Below are positions 58,404-64,000 of a stretch of DNA of 64,000 nt, piece after piece; position 1 is the stretch's first letter; each line of letters starts with the position of its first letter. Origin of the DNA: Ignavibacteria bacterium RIFOXYC2_FULL_35_21. Lineage in GTDB: Bacteria > Bacteroidota > Ignavibacteria > Kapaibacteriales > UBA2268. The notes below the pieces were generated by a model. It was not told the origin of the DNA, did not search any database, and saw nothing but the letters and a program-made list of their open reading frames with translations. Location: NCBI GenBank assembly GCA_001804705.1, contig MHAY01000037.1:29576-93575 (forward strand), read 5' to 3'. The position numbers and the translations under genes were made by a program.

Positions 58404-61400
58404 TTATTTTACGATAACCATTTGTTTGGTTTCGGAATAAGCGCCAGTTGTCAATGTGTAGTAATAAACACCAGTCGAGAGACGCAATAAGTTAGAATTA
58501 ACCTTAACTTCATTTGTGCCTGCATCTAATGTCTTATTAAGAAGAACGGCAACTTCACGTCCGAATAAGTCTGTGATTGTCAGCCGCACAGTGGAGGCTC
58601 TCGGTAATTCAATCCAGATTGATGAATTAACACTGAACGGATTCGGTTGATTTTGAGATAGACTGAATCCATAGAAGTTGTCATCGACACCAATTATGTC
58701 GGTATTAACTGTAACAGTAGCATCCTCAGACCTTTCTTCTCCGCAACCGTTTCTGACAAGGCAGAAATATACACCTTCGTCGCTCTTGGCTGCAGAATCA
58801 ATGCTATATGTATTGGCAATTGCACCGGTGATTTCTGTAACGCCCTTATACCACTGGTATGTGAGCGGGTCAGAGCCAGTTGCGGTAACGCTTAGATTAA
58901 TCGGCTCATTTTCGGTTACTACAACTGCTACCGGCTGTGTTGTAATAGCCGGGGCTACGTTTACAGTAACTGTTGCAACGTCTGTATTTGTCATATTGTC
59001 AGTTGGTAATGCCGTGATAACGCATTTGTAATCACCGGCAAGTCCAGTAGTAAGATTACTGATTGACAAAGTGTTTGTAGTCGTACCTGCATAGTTAGCA
59101 TTGTCGCCGATGCTTGCACCGTTAAACTTCCACTGATAAGCCAATCCCGTACCGCCTTCGGTAACGGTAGCATCGACAGTAAGCTGCGAGTTGTCTCCTT
59201 CGCATGCTGTTACGCCTTGCGGCTGAGAATTAATCACAACTTCGGGAACCTTCAAGAGCTTGAATTTCGGAGTCGAGTCGTTGTTGCACTCGGAGAACAC
59301 TTTTGCATAATAATCAAAGTTGTAATCATTATCGTCAATATCCTTGATACCAAGAATATTGGATGCTGCCCCCGAATACTTCTTGTTATTCATAATCTTT
59401 GTATAAACGTTGTTCTGGTCAATCATCCACCATTCGTATCTCGGGCTGAACAGCGGCGGGTCTTCTATTAAGCCGAATGCATGAGCTTCGACCTCGAAAT
59501 ATAACGAGGCGCCTGCTTCGGCAAATTTATCAATAGGACTTCGTGTGATTTCGACCGGAGCAAGTACGTTTACGGTTACGTTATCTGTCCAGAGGACATC
59601 CTGTCCAAAGCCGAATACCTGGCATCTGTAAATGCCTGCATTCGAGTAATCGAGAGGGCCAAAGAACAGAATAGCTTTGTTATAGTTGGGATTGTCCACA
59701 TCTGTCATAGGAATGTCGTCTTTCCACCACTGATAGTGAATCGGAACGCCAAGAGTAAGGAATGCCGACACTCTCAGGTCAGTGCTGGCAGCACCGAGAC
59801 ATTCGGTCAGGATTTCGGGCTGTGAAACGATGCTGAGTGTGGGATGCAGGTTGTCTGCACCGACAAAGAACCCGCTTTCCGACCTGTCTTCGTTATCGAA
59901 ATCATAATTCTCGAATAAATTATAGTATAACGGGTCATCGCCTATAACCGATGGTAAAGTCGGTGGAATATAGGGCCAGGTTGGGTTTGGAATCTGTGCA
60001 AAGAGTGCATCCTGGCTGACCATGTCTTCCTCAAATGCAGCTAAATGCAGGTTGTTGGAAGCATAATAGGTCCTTCCCGCAAAGTATGTTTCTTCGTCGT
60101 TTGGCGTAGTGTAATAGCGCCAGTTGAGCATCGTTGCACTTGTATCGAGGTAGCCAAGCGTATATACTATCTGTACGTCTGTGTCATACCATCTTCCGAT
60201 GAACTGCCCAAGCGATGGGTTTGCAGTATTCCAGAAATTATTCTGGTTTGCTTCGTAAATCGGGAAGCCTTTAATTCTTATAACTTTACCGTATCCTGCA
60301 TTCTGGAATATGTTCCTGTATAATTGGACATATCCTCCGTCAATGCTGGCAACTGCATACTCATTGTCAATCGTATTCGAGTTAACGCTGATGGTATTAT
60401 AATATACACCTAAATCCCAGGAATTGACTTCATTGAAACCGACTAAGTCTTGTCCGTCAACCATATTGATGGCAAATACACTTGCGTTAGCAAAATTTGC
60501 CGACAACCCGTTCAATCCGACGGCACCGTTTCCGGGTTGATTGTAAACATGGACTGTGTTGTTTGTAACGGCAACCTGGGATGTATTATCCAGGAATATG
60601 CCATTACCCATATCCATATCGAGCATGGTTATTACGTTGCCGTCAACAGTAATTCCGAAACTACCTGCAGCCAGTGGACTGTCGTCATTTCTCTTTGCTT
60701 TGTCAGGTTGTCCAGTATTGGGATTTGAAATATAAATACCGTTTATTTCATTATCAAGAGTATTCACAATAGTTATGTTGTTGTTTTCACCAACAGAACC
60801 TAATGTAACGTCAAGAAGGCGTATGGCTCCAACGTCCGTTAAGTTATTAAAGACGTTATTTGAAACCTGAAGCGGGCTTGTTGTGATATAAAAATACGGG
60901 TATGTATGAGTAACCTGCAAGGCTGACTGGCCGGGAGTATTGCCTGTTATTCCCGAAAATGTATTACCAGTTATAACTGTCGAATTCCAGGTATGCAAGC
61001 CTCCTATGGGAGATGAGCCCCCATAGTTGCTTATTATGTTGCCAGTGAAATTAACACCGCCACAATCATCGAAGCCATCATAAGCAAGTGTTGCTCCAAT
61101 ATAGCTTGAACCGAGAATATAGTTGCCCTGGAAATCGAGATTACGGCAAATATTCGAAATGTTTTCATAAACGCCATAAGAGCCATAATAAATATGGTTG
61201 CCAAGGAACTGAATATTGTCAGCCTGGTCGAGATAGAACACTGCATGAGAGGGGGCAGTGATTCCTGTCTGGACACCTGTGAAATTACATCCGTCGAATA
61301 TGATATTATCGCAGTTCGACAGGTTGAACATTCTGCCCCAAGCATTGCCGGGTGCTTCGAAGACCTCGAAGTTAATATCCTCGAATGTTACATCTGCGGC

Positions 61401-63044
61401 ACCCGAAAGGTCGCCGAGATAAAATCCTGCTCCCGGAAGTGTGTATTGCAGAGTAACTACCTCACCCGGGGCGGGCCTGATGACTACCGGGCTCTTAGCC
61501 GGGTTTGAATATGCACCGAGTGAAAAGCTTCCTGTGTAAGGAGCACCAAGATTTCTAACCTCAAACACGACAGGTAATCCCATTGTCCCATAAACACCGC
61601 CGCCATTCAGGTAATTAATAGCCGTTTCGAAGTCCGGGAAATTACTCAAAGGACCGCCAACGGTGTAGGTTGTTCCCTCTGCAAGTTTTGCGGCTTTTGA
61701 TATGAATGAATAATTATTCAGCATATCAAAATCTGTAACAGCAGTAAACGAAGCAGATGCCGTAACATAATATGGAGCCATAGGTGATTTAGCAGGGAAA
61801 CTGCCAGAGGCAATTGTTACGTCAACAAAAACTCCCGGATTAATTTTTAATCCTGAAGATTGCATCCATGGAGCAAGGTAAGAACCGTCAATAGCGGGAT
61901 AAATTTCAATTCCCCATCCCTGGTCGGAATCCATGGGCCTTGCACCTGCATTGTAAACACGGCAGACGATAGGAACCGATGCACCATCGCCGATTGGCTG
62001 TAATCCATAAGGATTTGTAATGTCAATATCATAGTTAATTGGTGAAAAAGACCTCTGGAAATATGCGGGTGTACCATCAGTATAAGCACCACCGTTTAGA
62101 GAAGTTCCACCTTGAACAACAATCTGGCATGGTGACCACCCAGGTCCTGTTATTGTATAAAAAGTTGGATTCGGGAACGAAACTGTTGTTGATGTATTCG
62201 GTGCAAGTACGCCTGTCCAGTTCAATACCTGTGACTGCGGGTCCATTCCTGAATTGAGAGTTGATAAAGTCAGGTCAACTGCTGTCAATGGTAAAGTTCC
62301 TTGATTTCTCAATACTGCAAAGGTTGAATAAGGACCTGCATGGAAAGGAACTGTATAATCATATCCGGCTCTATAGATTTCTGTTATTTCCGCATCAGGT
62401 GCTGGTGGGAACCATGTAATTATAATGTTTGCACGTCGGGTATATCCAATTCCTCCAGAATTTTCTCCACCACAAAAAGGTGCATAATCAGCCCAATTAA
62501 ATTTAGTAACCCAACCTGGACCATTGTGATAATATACACCGGCATTTCTAGTATAATTGCCATCAGCTGGACCATGACATGTAATAACAAGTAAATTAGT
62601 GCCATTCCAAACAAAAGGTGTAATTAATGTATGTGTGTTCCACCCAACAACAGGTGTGAAGCCATTTATTTGATGGTCATACGTAATAGTCTCCCAAGTG
62701 CCAGTAGAATGTGTTGAATAAGCGACATTTTTTAAACCTATTCTCCAATCTACTGAACCAAAACCTTGGAGTGAAGCTACATTAAATGCAACAGCAGTTA
62801 TCAAAGCACCGTTTGGAATTCCAGCGGCTGACAATTCTGTTCCCTGATAAATTATTTCGTTTCTTGCTTCAGAATACCAGTCTGCATATGGGCAACCATC
62901 ACCGTTATCAGTTGGGCCATAAGTATTGGTACCGAAACCGATCTGAGTTACAGTTGCTTTTGCATTATTAGAATAAGCAAATAGCAGTAAGGCACTCAGT
63001 AATGTAAAGAGCAAGGCCTTGCTCAATTTTGAAAATAACTTCAT
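58404..63044 (-). CDS. Large secreted beta-helix/Ig-like T9SS cargo protein
   Basis: A 1546-residue exported protein. Seen: signal peptide (1-30, NNAKAT); an N-terminal jelly-roll-like part (to about 190, ending WNGTNLLVITCHG); CARDB/adhesion-like modules (about 220-455); a NosD-type right-handed beta-helix (about 475-880, repeated IxFDGCNFTG, IQFLGNHIYYG, LDFQGNYILG, VNFTGNIISN rungs); four Ig-like domains (about 1075-1450) with the tryptophan marks YQWWKDD, YEWWMIDQ, YQWKFNG, YQWYKG; and a sorting domain (SQNQPNPFSVNSSIWIEL ... STGVYYYTLTTG) ending MVIVK. Likely surface adhesion or matrix protein (inference). Stand-alone gene with its own terminator. Confidence 0.9.
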   Translation of the reverse strand: MKLFSKLSKALLFTLLSALLLFAYSNNAKATVTQIGFGTNTYGPTDNGDGCPYADWYSEARNEIIYQGTELSAAGIPNGALITAVAFNVASLQGFGSVDWRIGLKNVAYSTHSTGTWETITYDHQINGFTPVVGWNTHTLITPFVWNGTNLLVITCHGPADGNYTRNAGVYYHNGPGWVTKFNWADYAPFCGGENSGGIGYTRRANIIITWFPPAPDAEITEIYRAGYDYTVPFHAGPYSTFAVLRNQGTLPLTAVDLTLSTLNSGMDPQSQVLNWTGVLAPNTSTTVSFPNPTFYTITGPGWSPCQIVVQGGTSLNGGAYTDGTPAYFQRSFSPINYDIDITNPYGLQPIGDGASVPIVCRVYNAGARPMDSDQGWGIEIYPAIDGSYLAPWMQSSGLKINPGVFVDVTIASGSFPAKSPMAPYYVTASASFTAVTDFDMLNNYSFISKAAKLAEGTTYTVGGPLSNFPDFETAINYLNGGGVYGTMGLPVVFEVRNLGAPYTGSFSLGAYSNPAKSPVVIRPAPGEVVTLQYTLPGAGFYLGDLSGAADVTFEDINFEVFEAPGNAWGRMFNLSNCDNIIFDGCNFTGVQTGITAPSHAVFYLDQADNIQFLGNHIYYGSYGVYENISNICRNLDFQGNYILGSSYIGATLAYDGFDDCGGVNFTGNIISNYGGSSPIGGLHTWNSTVITGNTFSGITGNTPGQSALQVTHTYPYFYITTSPLQVSNNVFNNLTDVGAIRLLDVTLGSVGENNNITIVNTLDNEINGIYISNPNTGQPDKAKRNDDSPLAAGSFGITVDGNVITMLDMDMGNGIFLDNTSQVAVTNNTVHVYNQPGNGAVGLNGLSANFANASVFAINMVDGQDLVGFNEVNSWDLGVYYNTISVNSNTIDNEYAVASIDGGYVQLYRNIFQNAGYGKVIRIKGFPIYEANQNNFWNTANPSLGQFIGRWYDTDVQIVYTLGYLDTSATMLNWRYYTTPNDEETYFAGRTYYASNNLHLAAFEEDMVSQDALFAQIPNPTWPYIPPTLPSVIGDDPLYYNLFENYDFDNEDRSESGFFVGADNLHPTLSIVSQPEILTECLGAASTDLRVSAFLTLGVPIHYQWWKDDIPMTDVDNPNYNKAILFFGPLDYSNAGIYRCQVFGFGQDVLWTDNVTVNVLAPVEITRSPIDKFAEAGASLYFEVEAHAFGLIEDPPLFSPRYEWWMIDQNNVYTKIMNNKKYSGAASNILGIKDIDDNDYNFDYYAKVFSECNNDSTPKFKLLKVPEVVINSQPQGVTACEGDNSQLTVDATVTEGGTGLAYQWKFNGASIGDNANYAGTTTNTLSISNLTTGLAGDYKCVITALPTDNMTNTDVATVTVNVAPAITTQPVAVVVTENEPINLSVTATGSDPLTYQWYKGVTEITGAIANTYSIDSAAKSDEGVYFCLVRNGCGEERSEDATVTVNTDIIGVDDNFYGFSLSQNQPNPFSVNSSIWIELPRASTVRLTITDLFGREVAVLLNKTLDAGTNEVKVNSNLLRLSTGVYYYTLTTGAYSETKQMVIVK

Positions 63045-63270
63045 AAAACACCTCTTAAAAATTTTGAAACATTTTGTTTTATTAACTAAGAACTCTTTAA
63101 TTTTCTTCTTCTAAGGGATTTCGTCCCTGCTTCCACATCATATAAACCGGCTTATTTATATATATTAATGTTGAAATAAACCAAATACAAAGATATGCAA
63201 GACAATTTTAAAAAACAATTATAATAAGTAAAAAAACACAATTCTTTTCTTCAGCTTAAAAGATATAAAG

Positions 63271-63379
63271 AACATCTGTCAGGAGTAACTCCTGACAGGG
63301 AACTCAGAACATCTATCAGGAGTAACTCCTGACAGGGAACTCAGAACATCTATCAGGAGTAACTCCTGACAGGGAACTT
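63271..63379. repeat. 37-bp tandem repeat of the CTGTCAGGAG palindrome
   Basis: AACATCT recurs at 63271, 63308 and 63345. Each unit contains TGTCAGGAG or TATCAGGAG, a TAA loop and CTCCTGACAG, so three near-perfect hairpins lie in a row about 230 bp upstream of the 1546-residue gene's start. Confidence 0.9.
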
Positions 63380-63710
63380 ATTTTGATATCCAATGAAAAT
63401 AGTAACAAATGTAATGCCAGACCTCCATATAAATGAAAAAATATCCCAAAATATAGAACCACACTTGATTTTCGCCATTTTCAATAACACTTTTTGAAAA
63501 ATTGACACTTCACCTTAATATAAATGACACATGAAAGGCAAAAAGGTCTCAGAATATTTTCACTTTTTTTTAATATTTTTTAAATATTAGGCGGGGCTAA
63601 TTGCATAAGTATATGAATAATAAAGGAATGATGAGGAGAAAATATTTTTTTTAATTTTTTTTTAAAAAGAAACCCCCGAACACACCTTCGGCTACGCTCG
63701 GGACATCTCT
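63380..63710. other. AT-rich intergenic stretch, no gene seen
   Basis: About 330 bp with no coding potential on either strand. It includes a long A/T tract (about 63560-63675) and a CCCCGAAC...GCTACGCTCGGG stretch (63673-63702) that could pair weakly. No promoter or RNA gene could be supported. Confidence 0.5.
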
Positions 63711-63925
63711 CCCCCCATGCTGAAGCATGGGTTTAATATAACCTCACACTTCAGTGTCAGGATGGGGTGTGCCCGGATGTCTAAGGTGTGGTTCACATGT
63801 CCAATCCTCCCCCCCATGCTGAAGCATGAGGTTAATATAACCTCACACTTTAGTGTGAGGATGGGGTGTGCCCGGATGTCTAAGGTGTGGTTCACATGTC
63901 CAATCCTCCCCCCCATGCTGAAGCA
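63711..63925. repeat. 99-bp tandem array of paired REP-like hairpins
   Basis: CCCCATGCTG recurs at 63713, 63812 and 63911 (99-bp period; two full units and a truncated third). Each full unit holds two hairpins facing each other: a minus-strand CCCATGC/TTCA/GCATGGGG one (63713-63735, 63812-63834) and a plus-strand TAAC-CTCACAC-TTCA-GTGTGAGG one (63739-63761, 63838-63860, the second with TTTA loop). The rest of the unit, GATGGGGTGTGCCCGGATGT and following, is conserved but not palindromic. ORFs here are chance frames through the array. Confidence 0.85.
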
Positions 63926-64000
63926 CTTATCATTACCCACAAGTCTAGGGGTAATGAGAAAAGGATTTTATATTCTCCGACAAATTACTAAAATGTGAAC

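Noticed and set aside
63711..63925. A CRISPR array at the right end
   Set aside because: The 99-bp units are identical over nearly their whole length, so there are no unique spacers, and no cas gene is in the window.
63692..63998. Two overlapping ORFs of 82 and 93 codons on opposite strands
   Set aside because: Both simply read through the 99-bp tandem repeat and give repeated peptides; there is no start signal.

Overview
The window is low-GC chromosomal DNA from a Gram-negative bacterium of the Bacteroidota/Chlorobiota group, most likely an Ignavibacteria- or Kapabacteria-like lineage (inference). The grounds are eight secreted proteins ending in a type IX secretion (T9SS) type A C-terminal sorting domain, a flagellar/type III export gene (flhA), a DUF3098-era pair, and a likely promoter of the Bacteroidota form (TTG, about 20 nt, TAnnTTTG). 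TGA is an ordinary stop here (the E1 gene and the heptosyltransferase gene end in it). Housekeeping genes look chromosomal; there is no phage, plasmid or intact transposase gene.

Layout. 0-8 kb (mostly minus): CoA-binding protein, MurE, HNH nuclease, two T9SS cargo genes in tandem, a Cys-rich secreted protein, a candidate structured RNA, and a sigma-70-like gene cut by one in-frame TGA. 8-15 kb: APC amino-acid permease, a nested set of small non-autonomous insertions, flhA, a secreted CocE-type hydrolase with a lipoprotein. 15-30 kb: radical SAM protein with a GT-C membrane glycosyltransferase, DUF3098-era, a second GT-C enzyme with an MlaE permease, DUF2147, a J-domain protein, a PAP2 phosphatase, a cysteine desulfurase, a membrane protein with rfbC, TauE/SafE with a small membrane partner, and a DUF47-PiT phosphate uptake pair.

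30.8-32.8 kb has almost no genes. It is filled with short repeats, one small membrane-protein ORF and a 56-codon remnant that looks like the two ends of a DNA methyltransferase joined together. 32.8-36 kb: a fused 2-oxoacid dehydrogenase E1, tRNA-Arg(CCG) and a membrane-anchored TPR protein. 36.1-52.4 kb is the main accessory feature: five consecutive genes for secreted T9SS cargo, led by a protein of about 2830 residues that combines right-handed beta-helix GGA repeats, a YCF48/BNR-like propeller and Ig-like modules. The second and third proteins carry cohesin-like (and one dockerin-like) modules. Then come a GT2 glycosyltransferase, a predicted outer-membrane protein, a GT9 heptosyltransferase with a four-Cys N-terminus, an RlmD/RumA-type rRNA methyltransferase, another envelope protein, a small lipoprotein, and a 1546-residue beta-helix/Ig T9SS protein on the minus strand.

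The least ordinary material is between the genes. (1) A small element family with terminal inverted repeats near CTCATGTTACGCA and 7-bp AT-rich target duplications sits right after stop codons; one copy has itself been hit by two other elements, each with recognisable ends and an exact target duplication. (2) Hairpins of one design (TAAC, variable arm, TTCA loop, complementary arm) occur at several loci with different but still paired arms, and form head-to-head pairs in a 99-bp tandem array at the right end. (3) A second palindrome with CTGTCAGGAG arms occurs at three loci, twice in tandem arrays of different period.
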